Source: Phenylobacterium hankyongense (GTDB lineage Bacteria > Pseudomonadota > Alphaproteobacteria > Caulobacterales > Caulobacteraceae). From it: a stretch of 64,000 nt of DNA. The first letter of the stretch is position 1. Each line of letters begins with the position of its first letter. The stretch is from positions 2,712,001-2,776,000 of the forward strand of contig NZ_QFYP01000001.1 in assembly GCF_003254505.1 (NCBI RefSeq), given 5' to 3'. Both the position numbers and the translations under genes were made by a program. The notes beneath the pieces were generated by a model that saw nothing but the letters and a program-made list of their open reading frames with translations, searched no databases and was not told where the DNA came from. Positions 52,494 to 60,716 of this stretch are shown piece by piece.

Positions 52494-53777
52494 TCACTCC
52501 ACCAGCGCCGGGGCGGCCCCGCCGGCCATCCTGACGCCGGTCCCGGCGCAGTTGATCCCCAGGCTCGCGTTGCCCTTGAAGGCGACCTCGCTGGCCAGCA
52601 GCTGGGTGCAGCCGGGGGTCGTGGTGGATGACCCGCCGCTGAAGGTCACCTTCTGGCTGGGGAAGTAGATCGCGCCCTGGATGCGCTGGGTCGATCCGCC
52701 GTTGAACACGTTCTCCACGCCGCCGGGGGCGCGGCGGTCCTGATAGAGCGCCATGCCCTGGGTCGGGCCGGAGGTGGGCGCGGACAGGTCGATCGTGGCG
52801 TTGCCGTTGATGTGCAGGGTCGAATAGTTGGAACCCGTGCTGCTGGTGAACACCAGGGTGACGCCCTGGCCCTTCAGCGTCGCGCCGCCGTTCACCGTCA
52901 GGTCGCCGCGGTCGATGATGTAGGTCCCCGGATTGAGGGTGACCGTGGCGCCGCTGCTGATCGACAGGCCGTTGCAGAACACCAATGGGCGGCCGCCGGT
53001 GTTGGAGTAGACGCCGCTTGGGAGGGAGCCGCCGGTGAAGTCGCAACCGCTGTAGGCCGGGAGCGGCACGTCCTTGTAGGGATCGGCGATGGCCGCCTGG
53101 CCGGTGTGGACGCCGTTGGTGGTGTTGAGGGCGGCGTTGTTGCTGAGGCTGTAGCCGCCGACCAGGCCGACGCTGTCGGCGGTGATCGTGGCCGCGCCCT
53201 TGAGCTGGAGCGCGGTGGAGCTGGTGGAGTTGGCGTACAGCGAACAGCCGACAAGTTTCACGTCGGTCGAGCCGGTCTCCAGAGCCGAGGCGCTGGCGGT
53301 GGAGTTCAGGGCCACGACGCAGGCGTTGCCGACTGCGCCGTAGCGCGCCACGGCGCGCGCCCTGATCACGCCGCCGGCCCGGGCGAACGGAACGGAAAAG
53401 AACCGTCTGCCTGGCCGGGCGATTATCACCTCCACCGCCTTGGCGTTGCCTGCTTGCCCGCCGGTGGCCGGCGGGGTGTTGACGGTGACCTGGACGCCGT
53501 CCACGCCGTCGCGCAGGCCGTAGGCGGCGGCGACCGCGCGGGCCTGGTCGGTGACGTTGGAGGTTCCGGCCATGACGGCCGCGGCGGCGCTGAAGGCGGC
53601 GGAGTCGGCGGCGTTCTGGGCCGAGCGCCGCGCGACATAGGAGGCGCCCACGTCGATGCCCAGGCCCACAAAGCCCAGCACCGTGACCATGGACAGGCCG
53701 ACGATCACCGCGCTCGCGCCGGAGCGATCGTCGCCCAGTGCGCGGAGGATCTGGCTGGAGGAGGAGCTGTGCGGCAT
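52494..53777 (-). CDS. TadG-like Flp pilus assembly protein with long Ser/Thr/Gly C-terminus
   Basis: 427 residues. N-terminal TadG/'Tad' domain: DRSGASAVIVGLSMVTVLGFVG as membrane anchor and VGASYVARRSAQNAADSAAFSAAAAV, then a periplasmic region. From about residue 150 the protein is rich in Ser, Thr, Gly and Asn with short regular strands (GAATITADSVGLVGGYSLS, GLSISSGATVTLNPGTYIID, LTVNGGATLKGQGVTLVF), suggesting a beta-helix, and six spaced Cys. Probably an envelope-anchored pseudopilin-associated protein of the Tad system. Five bases after the tadE-like gene upstream. Confidence 0.85.
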   Translation of the reverse strand: MPHSSSSSQILRALGDDRSGASAVIVGLSMVTVLGFVGLGIDVGASYVARRSAQNAADSAAFSAAAAVMAGTSNVTDQARAVAAAYGLRDGVDGVQVTVNTPPATGGQAGNAKAVEVIIARPGRRFFSVPFARAGGVIRARAVARYGAVGNACVVALNSTASASALETGSTDVKLVGCSLYANSTSSTALQLKGAATITADSVGLVGGYSLSNNAALNTTNGVHTGQAAIADPYKDVPLPAYSGCDFTGGSLPSGVYSNTGGRPLVFCNGLSISSGATVTLNPGTYIIDRGDLTVNGGATLKGQGVTLVFTSSTGSNYSTLHINGNATIDLSAPTSGPTQGMALYQDRRAPGGVENVFNGGSTQRIQGAIYFPSQKVTFSGGSSTTTPGCTQLLASEVAFKGNASLGINCAGTGVRMAGGAAPALVE

Positions 53778-53781
53778 GCGA

Positions 53782-54186
53782 TCAGACCCGGCAGACCTGG
53801 GCCGTCAGCGTCGGCGCGACCCGGAAGATGGCGTAGGCCACGAACCTGTAGCTCAGCTGGGCGCGGACCTGGGTCCCGCAGGCCTGGGTGCTGACGGTGA
53901 AGGCGCTGGCCGGGATGTTGAGCGGCGCGACGGTCCGCGCGGCGAAGGCGGCGGTCTGGGACGGCGTGCCGCAGACGCCCGGCCGCACGGAGGCGCAGCG
54001 GGCGGCCTCCTGCACCGCGAAATTGAGCGCGGTGCGGGTCCAGGCGAGGCGGCCGAACTCGATGAGCCCCAAGAGCAGCAGGAACAGCACGGGCAACAGC
54101 AGGGCGGTCTCCAAGGCCGCGGCGCCTTCGCGCGCCGCCAGCAGGCCGCGCCGACGGCCCAGGGCAGGATGGCTGGGAACGCTCAT
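53782..54186 (-). CDS. TadE-like pseudopilin
   Basis: 134 residues. Basic leader (RRRGLLAAREG) followed by AAALETALLLPVLFLLLLGLIEFGRLAW, the TadE signature with the Glu of the cleavage region, then a small periplasmic domain with four Cys. Processed by CpaA in related systems. ATG overlaps the stop of the upstream TadE-like gene by 4 nt (ATGA). Confidence 0.88.
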   Translation of the reverse strand: MSVPSHPALGRRRGLLAAREGAAALETALLLPVLFLLLLGLIEFGRLAWTRTALNFAVQEAARCASVRPGVCGTPSQTAAFAARTVAPLNIPASAFTVSTQACGTQVRAQLSYRFVAYAIFRVAPTLTAQVCRV

Positions 54187-54671
54187 GGCACGCGGACCAC
54201 GGCCTGGGCGCTGACGGTCGCGGGCACGACGAAGCCCGGCCACGGCGCCAGGGCCTTGAACGGGGCCTGGGCGGCGACGGTGACAAAGGTCCCGGGCGCG
54301 CCGCCGCCGCTGCAGGACGTCCCGGTGGTGGCGACGATGGACAGGCCCGAGACACAGGCCGTGGTCACCCGCGGGGCGGGCGAGGCGGCGACGCTGAGCG
54401 GTGTCGCGCTGGCGACCGCGGCGCTGATCGCGGCGGCGTCCCATCCGCGTCGCTGGGCATAGTCGGCGCCGGCCTGGGCGGCGGCCTTGACCTGCAGGCT
54501 CTGGGCGATCAGCCGGGAGACGTCGATGGTCCCCGCCAGGGTCAGGGCCAGCACCGGCAGCAGCAGGGCCAGTTCCACGGCCGCGGCGCCGCGGCGGTCG
54601 CGTTGCAGCGCCGCCGGCAAGCGCGCGGCGTCGGCGATGGGGCGGCGGCCGCGGGGCGGCTTCGGACGCAT
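54183..54671 (-). CDS. TadE/TadF-like pseudopilin
   Basis: 162 residues from ATG 54671; an in-frame extension to 54764 is not conserved-looking. Basic leader (QRDRRG) then AAAVELALLLPVLALTLAGTIDVSRLIAQ, the pseudopilin helix. First gene of the tadE-tadE-tadG group, so its promoter should be in 54672-54780. Two TadE-type genes per cluster is common. Confidence 0.87.
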   Translation of the reverse strand: MRPKPPRGRRPIADAARLPAALQRDRRGAAAVELALLLPVLALTLAGTIDVSRLIAQSLQVKAAAQAGADYAQRRGWDAAAISAAVASATPLSVAASPAPRVTTACVSGLSIVATTGTSCSGGGAPGTFVTVAAQAPFKALAPWPGFVVPATVSAQAVVRVP

Positions 54672-55202
54672 TGTGGTTTCCGGTTGTGCAGGCGAGGGCT
54701 CAGGCGGTGCTCGGAACGCCGCCAGTCTTGCCCGGCTCCCAAACGTAAGGCTCGGCGCCAGCAATTCACGGTCGCATCATGTCACTGTGCTCACACGTCG
54801 CAGTTGAGAAATCTCGTCCCGGTTGCGTCCGGAGGGAGAGTCCAGGTTGTCCCGTGGGGAACCGGTCCCGCGAGCGGAGCATTGCGGGAGCGGAGAACGA
54901 TGTTCCTCCGTCTTGCGCCGGACGGCGCGGGCGGTACGATGAGGTGAAGCCGTTCGCAGAAGCGGCTCGGGTGGAAGCGATGGGATCAAGGCGATGCTGA
55001 CGGCGACCGGAGCCGCTCTGGCGGCGATCTTCACGGCCTGGTTCAAGGGCCTGACGCTGTTCGGGCGCTGCGGCCACTTCCTGTAAGCCGAGATGTAGCC
55101 CCTGGGGCGGCTTCCGATACGCCGTCCGAAAACCGCCACCCAGCTCCCATCGATGTCCGAAAACCGCGAGACTTGCCGGCCGCGGCAGCCCATCTTGCGG
55201 CC
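54672..55202. promoter_or_regulatory. 531-nt divergent region between pilus genes and the Ada/AlkA gene
   Basis: No gene I can support. It must contain the tadE promoter (minus) and the ada/alkA promoter (plus). Two direct copies of GTCCGAAAACCGC lie at 55124-55136 and 55155-55167, 31 bp apart and 36-79 nt upstream of the Ada/AlkA start, suited to binding of two AraC-type DNA-binding units on one face of the helix. A 30-codon frame at 54994-55086 is noted but not supported. Confidence 0.5.
55124..55167 (+). promoter_or_regulatory. Direct repeat GTCCGAAAACCGC x2 upstream of ada/alkA
   Basis: Exact 13-nt direct repeats with starts 31 bp apart (about three helical turns). The downstream gene encodes an Ada-type AraC activator, and AraC proteins often bind direct repeats near their own promoters, so an autoregulatory Ada box is the favoured reading. 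Confidence 0.5.
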
Positions 55203-56717
55203 ATGGACATGGATTTTGAAGCCTGCCGCCGCGCCTTCGTCACCCGGGACGCCCGGTTCGACGGCCGCGTCTTTGTGGGCGTGAAGACCACCGGCATCTA
55301 CTGTCGCCCGATCTGCCCGGCGCGGCCGCCGAAGCCGGAGAACATGACCTTCTATCCGTCGGCCGCCGCCGCTCAGGAGGCGGGTTTCCGCCCCTGCCTC
55401 CGCTGCCGGCCGGAGTCGTCGCCGGACCTCGGCGCCTGGCGGGGCACGTCGAACACCGTCAGCCGGGCGCTGGCGCTGATCGAGGCGGGCGCCCTGGATG
55501 CGGGCGACGTCGACGGCCTGGCTGCACGGCTCGGCGTCGGCGAACGGCAACTGCGCAGGCTGTTCAAACAGCACCTGGGCGCCTCGCCGATCGCCGTCGC
55601 CCAGACCCGGCGCGTGCTGCTGGCCAAGCAGCTGATCCACGAAACCCTGCTGCCGATGGGCGAGGTCGCCCTGGCGTCCGGCTTCGGCAGCGTGCGGCGC
55701 TTCAACGAGACCTTCCAGCAGCTGTTCGGACGCGCCCCCGGCGGCCTGCGCCGCTCGCACGCCGACGAGGCCAGCGCGGCGGGGGCGGGCGTCACCGTGC
55801 GCCTGCCGTATCGCGCCCCCTACGACTGGGACGGGGTGATCGGCTTCCTGACGGCGCGGGCGATTCCCGGCCTGGAGGCGGTTTCGCCCGACCGTTACGC
55901 CCGCACGCTGGAGGTCGAGGGCGCCCGCGGGCTGGTGATCGTCACCCCCGGCGAGGGCGACTACCTGACGGCTGAGATCCGGTTCCCGAAGCTGAAGGCG
56001 TTGCCGGCGGTGATCGCCCGCATCCGGCGGGTGTTCGACCTCACCGCCGACCCGGCGCTGATCGGAGCCCACCTCAGCCAGGACCCGGCGCTGGCGCCGA
56101 TGGTGGCGGCGCGGCCGGGCCTGCGGGCGCCGGGCGCCTGGGACGGCTTCGAACTCGCCGTGCGCGCCATCCTCGGCCAGCAGATCACCGTCGTGGCGGC
56201 GCGCAACCTCGCCGCCAAGCTGGTCGCCGCCTACGGCGAGCGGATCGACGACCCGGCCGCCGCGGAGCTCGGCCTGAGCTGGGTGTTCCCGACGCCGGCC
56301 CGGCTGGTGGGCGAGGACATCGCCGCGCTCGGCATGCCGCGCTCCCGCGGCGCGGCGCTGGAGGCGCTCGCCCGCACCGTGGCGGCCGACCCGACGATCT
56401 TCACGCCCCGCGCTGATCTGGAGAGCGCCATCGCCGCGCTGTCGGCCCTCCCGGGGGTCGGCGAATGGACGGCGCAGTACATCGCCCTGCGGGAGCTGCG
56501 CGAACCCGACGCCTTCCCGGGCTCGGACATCGGCCTGCTGCGGGCGCTGACCGACGCCGCGGGCCGACGGCCGACGGCGCCCGAACTGCTCGCCCGCGCC
56601 GAGGCCTGGCGGCCGTGGCGCGCCTACGCCGCACAACATCTCTGGGCCGCCGACGCCGCCCAGCCGCAGACCAAGAGGACCAAGACCGATGACCCCGATG
56701 CACGACGCGCCGCCTGA
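55203..56717 (+). CDS. Ada-type methylation sensor / AraC activator / AlkA 3-methyladenine glycosylase fusion
   Basis: 504 residues, three domains. (1) Residues about 1-75: Ada N-terminal zinc domain with Cys34, Cys38, Cys65, Cys68 (GIYCRPICPARPPK, FRPCLRCRP); Cys34 should accept methyl groups from DNA phosphotriesters. (2) About 80-185: AraC helix-turn-helix (LGVGERQLRRLFKQHLGASP, VALASGFGSVRRFNETFQ). (3) About 195-500: AlkA glycosylase with AILGQQITVVAARNLAAKL, helix-hairpin-helix LPGVGEWTAQYIALREL and catalytic Asp in FPGSDIG. Senses alkylation, activates genes and excises 3-methyladenine. Overlaps ogt by 29 nt. Confidence 0.93.
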   Translation: MDMDFEACRRAFVTRDARFDGRVFVGVKTTGIYCRPICPARPPKPENMTFYPSAAAAQEAGFRPCLRCRPESSPDLGAWRGTSNTVSRALALIEAGALDAGDVDGLAARLGVGERQLRRLFKQHLGASPIAVAQTRRVLLAKQLIHETLLPMGEVALASGFGSVRRFNETFQQLFGRAPGGLRRSHADEASAAGAGVTVRLPYRAPYDWDGVIGFLTARAIPGLEAVSPDRYARTLEVEGARGLVIVTPGEGDYLTAEIRFPKLKALPAVIARIRRVFDLTADPALIGAHLSQDPALAPMVAARPGLRAPGAWDGFELAVRAILGQQITVVAARNLAAKLVAAYGERIDDPAAAELGLSWVFPTPARLVGEDIAALGMPRSRGAALEALARTVAADPTIFTPRADLESAIAALSALPGVGEWTAQYIALRELREPDAFPGSDIGLLRALTDAAGRRPTAPELLARAEAWRPWRAYAAQHLWAADAAQPQTKRTKTDDPDARRAA

Positions 56718-57237
56718 GACCCTGACCCTGGATCGGCTGGCGACGCCGATCGGCACGGCCCTGCTGGTGACCGACCAGGCCGGGACGCTGCGGGCCTTCA
56801 ACTGGACCGACTACGAGGCGCAGATGGTCGCCTGGCTTGGCCGCCACTACGGCAAGGCCACGCGCCAGGAGGGACGGGCGCCGGCGCCGGTCCGCGGGCC
56901 GTTCGAGGCCTATTTCGCCGGCGAGGCGCGGGCGCTGGAGACCGTGCCCTGGCGCGCCTCCGGCACCGAGTTCCAGCGCAAGGTCTGGGACGCGCTCTGC
57001 ACCATCCCGGCCGGCGAGACCCTGAGCTACGCCGGGCTGGCGGCGCGGATCGGACGGCCGACCGCCATGCGCGCCGTGGGCCTGGCGAACGGCTCCAACC
57101 CCGTCGCCGTGGTGGTCCCCTGCCATCGGGTGATCGGCGCCAACGGCTCGCTGACCGGCTACGGCGGCGGCCTGCCGCGCAAGCGCTGGCTGCTGGCCCA
57201 CGAGGGCGCGAGCTTCAAGGAGCAGATGGCGGCCTGA
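56689..57237 (+). CDS. ogt: Methylated-DNA--protein-cysteine methyltransferase
   Basis: 182 residues. Suicide repair of O6-methylguanine. Active-site VVVPCHRVIG with acceptor Cys145, preceded by GTEFQRKVWDALCTIPAGETLSYAGLAARIG and NGSNPVA, followed by GYGGGLPRKRWLLAHEG. ATG 56689 lies in the end of the ada/alkA gene; ATG 56698 is an alternative. The pair makes one alkylation-repair operon that divides the E. coli Ada domains differently (sensor with glycosylase, methyltransferase separate). Confidence 0.95.
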   Translation: MTPMHDAPPETLTLDRLATPIGTALLVTDQAGTLRAFNWTDYEAQMVAWLGRHYGKATRQEGRAPAPVRGPFEAYFAGEARALETVPWRASGTEFQRKVWDALCTIPAGETLSYAGLAARIGRPTAMRAVGLANGSNPVAVVVPCHRVIGANGSLTGYGGGLPRKRWLLAHEGASFKEQMAA

Positions 57238-57275
57238 CCCTTGTCGAAGGCGTGAACTGGCGTCACCGTCTGCAG

Positions 57276-57294
57276 CGGAGCCGGCCCGGCTCCG
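57276..57294 (+). terminator. Palindromic hairpin after ogt
   Basis: CGGAGCCGG-C-CCGGCTCCG, a perfect odd palindrome 38 nt after the ogt stop; no T run follows. Confidence 0.5.
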
Positions 57295-57340
57295 AGACAG
57301 ACGTCCGCCGGTCACGGCGGCTTGGGAAGGAACGGACCTC

Positions 57341-57841
57341 TTGAAGAAGCTCGGGTGGAAGGCCGGCGCGCTGGCGCTGGGGGTGCTTGGACTGGGCGTC
57401 GGGGCGGGGACCGTCGCGCTGGGGCAGACGAATGAGCAGCCCTCCGTGCGGCTGTCGCCGAAGGAGATCCACTGGGTCGACTACCCGGGCGCCGCGGGCA
57501 AGCTTGGGATGAAGGAGGCGTTCCTCTATGGCAATCCGACCAAGCCCGGCCTCTACGTGATCCGCCTGAAGTTCCCGCCGGGCGTCATCAGCCATCCTCA
57601 CAGCCATCCGGACGACCGCATCGGCGCGGTGCTGAAGGGCACGCTGTGGATGGGCGAGGGGACGAAGTTCGACCCCGCCGCCACCAAGCCGGTGCCCGCA
57701 GGCGGCTTCTTCGTCAGCCACCACGGCGAGATGCACTTCGACGGCGCCAAGAAGGAGGAGGTCATCCTCCAGATCGTCGGCATGGGTCCGAGCGGCAAGA
57801 CCTCCGCCCACCCCGACGAGCCGGACTTCACCAAACAATAG
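57341..57841 (+). CDS. Exported cupin-domain protein
   Basis: 166 residues, TTG start with GGAAGG 10 nt upstream. Signal peptide (KKLGWKAGALALGVLGLGVG...ALGQ). Mature part is a single cupin: PGLYVIRLKFPPGVISHPHSHPDDRI with the metal-binding His cluster, VLKGTLWMGEGTKF and GGFFVSHHGEMHFDGAKKEEV. Small secreted cupins may be dioxygenases, isomerases or simple binding proteins; the activity cannot be told here. Confidence 0.8.
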   Translation: MKKLGWKAGALALGVLGLGVGAGTVALGQTNEQPSVRLSPKEIHWVDYPGAAGKLGMKEAFLYGNPTKPGLYVIRLKFPPGVISHPHSHPDDRIGAVLKGTLWMGEGTKFDPAATKPVPAGGFFVSHHGEMHFDGAKKEEVILQIVGMGPSGKTSAHPDEPDFTKQ

Positions 57842-57896
57842 AGGCCCGCCGAAGCGGCGCCATGGTTCATGCGCCAGTCACGTGCAAAAGCCGAGA

Positions 57897-57941
57897 AGGC
57901 GCCTGCCCGAAGCCCAACGGGCGATTCCCAGGCGGGCGCCT
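57897..57941. terminator. Dyad between convergent cupin and MFS genes
   Basis: Inner stem GCCCG/CGGGC (57905-57922) nested in AGGCG...CGCCT arms ending at 57941. It lies between two convergent stops and probably serves both directions. Confidence 0.5.
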
Positions 57942-57968
57942 GGCTCCCGACAGATTACCAGGCGCCCG

Positions 57969-59306
57969 TCACTTCTCCGCCCCGAGCACGCGCTGGACCA
58001 CGAACACCAGCAGGCCCGAGGCGCAGAGGCAGGCGGCCAGGAACAGCATCGGCATGAAGTTGCTGCCGGTGGCGTCGTGGATGATCGGCACCACGTTCTG
58101 GGCCACGAAGCCGCCCATGTTGCCCACCGAGTTGATGGCGGCCAAGCCCGCCGCCACCGAGGCGCCCCGCAGGATGGTCGAGGGCAGGGTCCAGTAGACC
58201 GGCTGGGCCGAGAAGATCCCCGCCGCGGCGATGCTGAGGAAGGCGAACTTCCACACCGGTCCCGGGACCACGACGCTGAGGATCAGGAACACCGCGCCCA
58301 CCGCGAGCGGGCCGACGATGTGCCAGGTCTTCTCGCCGGTGCGATGGGAGTGGCGCGGCACCCACCACAGGGCGAGGGCCGTGCAGACCCACGGGATGAT
58401 GTTCAGGAAGCCGTTGACGGTGTTGGAGACCCCGAAGCCCTTGACCACGGTCGGCAGCCAGTAGCTCAGCCCATAGGCCGCCAGCGGGAAGCCGACGTAG
58501 GTGCCGGCGATCAGCAGGATGCGACGGTCCAGCAGGGCCGCGATCGGGTTGGGGTGATCGGTCTTGCCCATCTCGGAGTCCTCCGAGGTGATCCGCTCCA
58601 GGAGCCAGGCCTTCTCCTCGTCGGTGTAGAACCGCGCCTTCGCCGGGCCGTCGGGCAGCCAGAACAGGGTGACGAAGCCCATCAGGACGGCCGGGCCGCC
58701 GGTGGCCAGGAACACCAGCTGCCAGCCGCGCAGGCCGAATGTCCCGTCAAGGTCGAGCAGCCAGCCGCACAGGGGCGCGCCGACCGCATTTGCGACGACG
58801 CTGGCGATCATGAACCAGCCGACCATCCGCGCCCGGTGGTCCTGCGGCATCCAGACGGTCAGGAGGTAGAGAACGCCGGGGAAGAAGCCCGCCTCGCAGA
58901 CCCCCAGCAGGAAACGCAGGGCGTAGAACATCGCCGGGTTCTGGGTGAAGCCCAGGGCCACCGTCACCAGGCCCCAGGAGACCATGATCCGCGCGAACCA
59001 CAGCCGCGCGCCCAGCTTGGCGAGGAACAGGTTGCTGGGCACCTCGAACAGGAAATAGCCGACGAAGAACAGCGAGGCGCCGAGGCCGTAGGCCGACTCG
59101 GACAGGTGCAGGTCGCCGGCCATCTGCAGCTTGGCGAAACCGACGTTCTGCCGGTCGACGTAGGCGATCAGGTAGATCAGCCCCAGGAACGGCATGATGT
59201 GGCGCATGAATTTCGCCACCACCCGCTGCTCCAGCGTCCGCGTCGCCGGTCCGGCCCGCGTCGAAGTCCGGGCGGCAGGCGTCCCGATCGGGGTCGGCGT
59301 ATCCAG
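57969..59306 (-). CDS. MFS transporter, anion:cation symporter (ACS) type (CTG start proposed)
   Basis: 445 residues. ACS-family marks: PFLGLIYLIAYVDRQNVGFAKLQM in helix 1, SLFFVGYFLFEVPSNLFLAKLGAR, FARIMVSWGLVTVALGF, RFLLGVCEAGFFPGVLYLLT and the central loop FYTDEEKAWLLERI. Relatives take up hexuronates, phthalate, tartrate and similar acids. The usual GTG/ATG choice (59222) would cut off the cytoplasmic leader ATRTLEQRVVAKFMRHI typical for the family; a CTG at 59306 with AGGAGG 5 nt upstream restores it. Gene context gives no substrate. Confidence 0.85.
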   Translation of the reverse strand: MDTPTPIGTPAARTSTRAGPATRTLEQRVVAKFMRHIMPFLGLIYLIAYVDRQNVGFAKLQMAGDLHLSESAYGLGASLFFVGYFLFEVPSNLFLAKLGARLWFARIMVSWGLVTVALGFTQNPAMFYALRFLLGVCEAGFFPGVLYLLTVWMPQDHRARMVGWFMIASVVANAVGAPLCGWLLDLDGTFGLRGWQLVFLATGGPAVLMGFVTLFWLPDGPAKARFYTDEEKAWLLERITSEDSEMGKTDHPNPIAALLDRRILLIAGTYVGFPLAAYGLSYWLPTVVKGFGVSNTVNGFLNIIPWVCTALALWWVPRHSHRTGEKTWHIVGPLAVGAVFLILSVVVPGPVWKFAFLSIAAAGIFSAQPVYWTLPSTILRGASVAAGLAAINSVGNMGGFVAQNVVPIIHDATGSNFMPMLFLAACLCASGLLVFVVQRVLGAEK

Positions 59307-59426
59307 GGCGTCCTCCTGTCGCGCGTGAACGGCGCGGCGGTCACATCTAGCGGGAGGCAGACACTAGCCACAGCCGGGCTGTCGTCATCTCGAAATCTAC
59401 GTGATCGGCCCGGCCGGACATGGCGA

Positions 59427-59456
59427 GGCCGCGCCCATCGGTTGATGGACGCGGCC
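59427..59456 (-). terminator. Hairpin downstream of the glycine-zipper gene
   Basis: GGCCGCG-c-CCATC ggtt GATGG-a-CGCGGCC: twelve base pairs with one mismatch, 26 nt after the stop. No T run, so probably not a classic intrinsic terminator. Confidence 0.6.
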
Positions 59457-59482
59457 CCGGCCGATCGAGCGGGCTCTAACCC

Positions 59483-59983
59483 TTAGTAGGGATAGCCCGA
59501 GTAGCCGTTGTTGTACGAACCGCGATAGCCGTTGTCGTAGTAGCGGCTGTCATAGGTCGGCCGGCGCTGGCTGTAATACCGGTTGCCATAGCCGTTGTTG
59601 GCGTAGCCGCCGTTGCTGTAGTAGCCGTTGTTGTAGCTGTTGCTGTAGTAGCCGTTGTTGTACGCGCCCTGGCTGTAGTAGCCCTGGCCGCAGGAAGTGC
59701 GCGCGGAGCTGCGGCCGATGTTGTTGCCGACCACCGCGCCGGCGACCGCGCCCAGGGCCGCGCCGCCGCTACGGCCGCCGTGGTGGCTGGCCAGGTTGCT
59801 GCCGATCAGCGCACCGGCGATGCCGCCGATGACCGCGCCGGTCGTGCCGTTGTTATGCTGCCTCTGCTGGCAGGGATCGCGGCCGTCGTAATAGCCGCGG
59901 TAATCCTGGGCGAAGGTGGGAGTGGCGACCGTGCCAACCGCCAGGGCGGCGATGACGGCGCCAGAAATAGCGGCGACTTTCAT
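59483..59983 (-). CDS. Secreted glycine-zipper protein with Tyr/Asn-rich repeat tail
   Basis: 166 residues from ATG with GGAGAAAG upstream. Signal peptide KVAAISGAVIAALAVGTVATPTFAQ. Residues about 45-90 form a double glycine zipper (GAVIGGIAGALIGSNLA, ALGAVAGAVVGNNIGR), typical of outer-membrane-associated 17-kDa-antigen-like proteins. The tail is made of variable repeats such as YNNGYYSN and is nearly all Tyr, Asn, Gly, Ser and Arg. Such tails tend to be disordered or sticky. Function unknown; an envelope or surface role is likely. Confidence 0.8.
   Translation of the reverse strand: MKVAAISGAVIAALAVGTVATPTFAQDYRGYYDGRDPCQQRQHNNGTTGAVIGGIAGALIGSNLASHHGGRSGGAALGAVAGAVVGNNIGRSSARTSCGQGYYSQGAYNNGYYSNSYNNGYYSNGGYANNGYGNRYYSQRRPTYDSRYYDNGYRGSYNNGYSGYPY
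59500..59690. repeat. Degenerate coding repeats (Tyr/Asn/Gly-rich)
   Basis: The segment is built from near-copies of GTAGCCGTTGTTGTA-type units (plus strand), encoding YNNGY repeats on the minus strand. The units vary in length and order, so copy number may differ between strains. Confidence 0.6.
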
Positions 59984-60318
59984 GTCTTTCTCCAGTCCTC
60001 TGTTCAAACCTCGCGGCGTCGGCCGCAACAGTCGTTGGACGTAGAAAACACCCAAGCCCCTGAACGGCTCCTTGGGTCGCCGTTATCTTCGGTTCATCTG
60101 ACGGACATCCTGGGCTTACGCCTAAGCTTGGCCGAATGTCCCACGACCACTGTTCGGCCTGCGTCGCAGGACCTGGAACCGTCGGCCGGGCCCGCTGTGG
60201 GCAAGGCGCGCCGGAGGTCGCCAACATTGCGAAAAATTCACGCGACAGGCTGTCGCACCATGGCGGCGCTTACCGTATAACGTCGGTCGACGGAATCGCG
60301 CCGGCAGGGAGCAGCCCG
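59984..60318. promoter_or_regulatory. Divergent region between glycine-zipper gene and small ORF
   Basis: 335 nt without a supported gene. Contains a 7-bp-arm hairpin ACCCAAG/CTTGGGT (60050-60077), which on the minus strand is followed by GTTTTC and lies in the probable leader of the glycine-zipper gene, and a TATAAC -10-like box on the plus strand at 60276-60281, about 38 nt before the small ORF. Confidence 0.4.
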
Positions 60319-60531
60319 ATGACCACATTGACGGAGATCGTGGCCGCCGTCGTCGTGCATTCCTCGACGGCTGCGTTGTCGCACTTCGGAGTGATGCTGG
60401 AGCCGGCGCAGGTCGAGCGGCCCGCGCCCGCGCCTGCGGCCGAGCGCGTGGTCGCCCGTTCGCCGCGGCGTGCGGACAAGGTTTCCGACTGTCCGCAGGG
60501 CGCGAGCCGGACCCCGGTCGTCAGGGCCTGA
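60319..60531 (+). CDS. Small hypothetical protein (70 aa)
   Basis: ATG with AGGGAG 8 nt upstream and a TATAAC box suitably placed before it. The product starts MTTLTEIVAAVVVHSSTAAL, a hydrophobic or amphipathic helix, then a Pro/Ala/Arg-rich tail (PAPAPAAERVVARSPRR). I do not recognise a family. The frame can be extended upstream to 60136 but that part has no coding look. It precedes the TipN-like gene by 185 nt. Confidence 0.45.
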   Translation: MTTLTEIVAAVVVHSSTAALSHFGVMLEPAQVERPAPAPAAERVVARSPRRADKVSDCPQGASRTPVVRA

Positions 60532-60716
60532 GCCGCCCGCCCGAGTCCCTCGCCTGAACCCCTAGGCGCAAGCCCTTGCGGCGGCGCGACAATCCGACCC
60601 TCCGAACCATTGATTCCAGCCACGCTGTTTGCGTCTGCCCGCATCGCGGGTAATCCTTGCGTCCGCGGCGGCGAGCTCAGGGGCGAGCCCGCCCGTCCGC
60701 GTAGTGGAAGGCGCGC

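Noticed and set aside
54994..55086. 30-codon frame (MLTATGAALAAIFTAWFKGL...) between the pilus and ada genes
   Set aside because: Only a weak AAGG upstream, no conserved family known to me; may be chance.
54777..56801. 674-codon minus-strand frame across the Ada/AlkA gene
   Set aside because: Low-complexity Arg/Gly/Ala composition; mirrors the codon bias of the real gene on the other strand.
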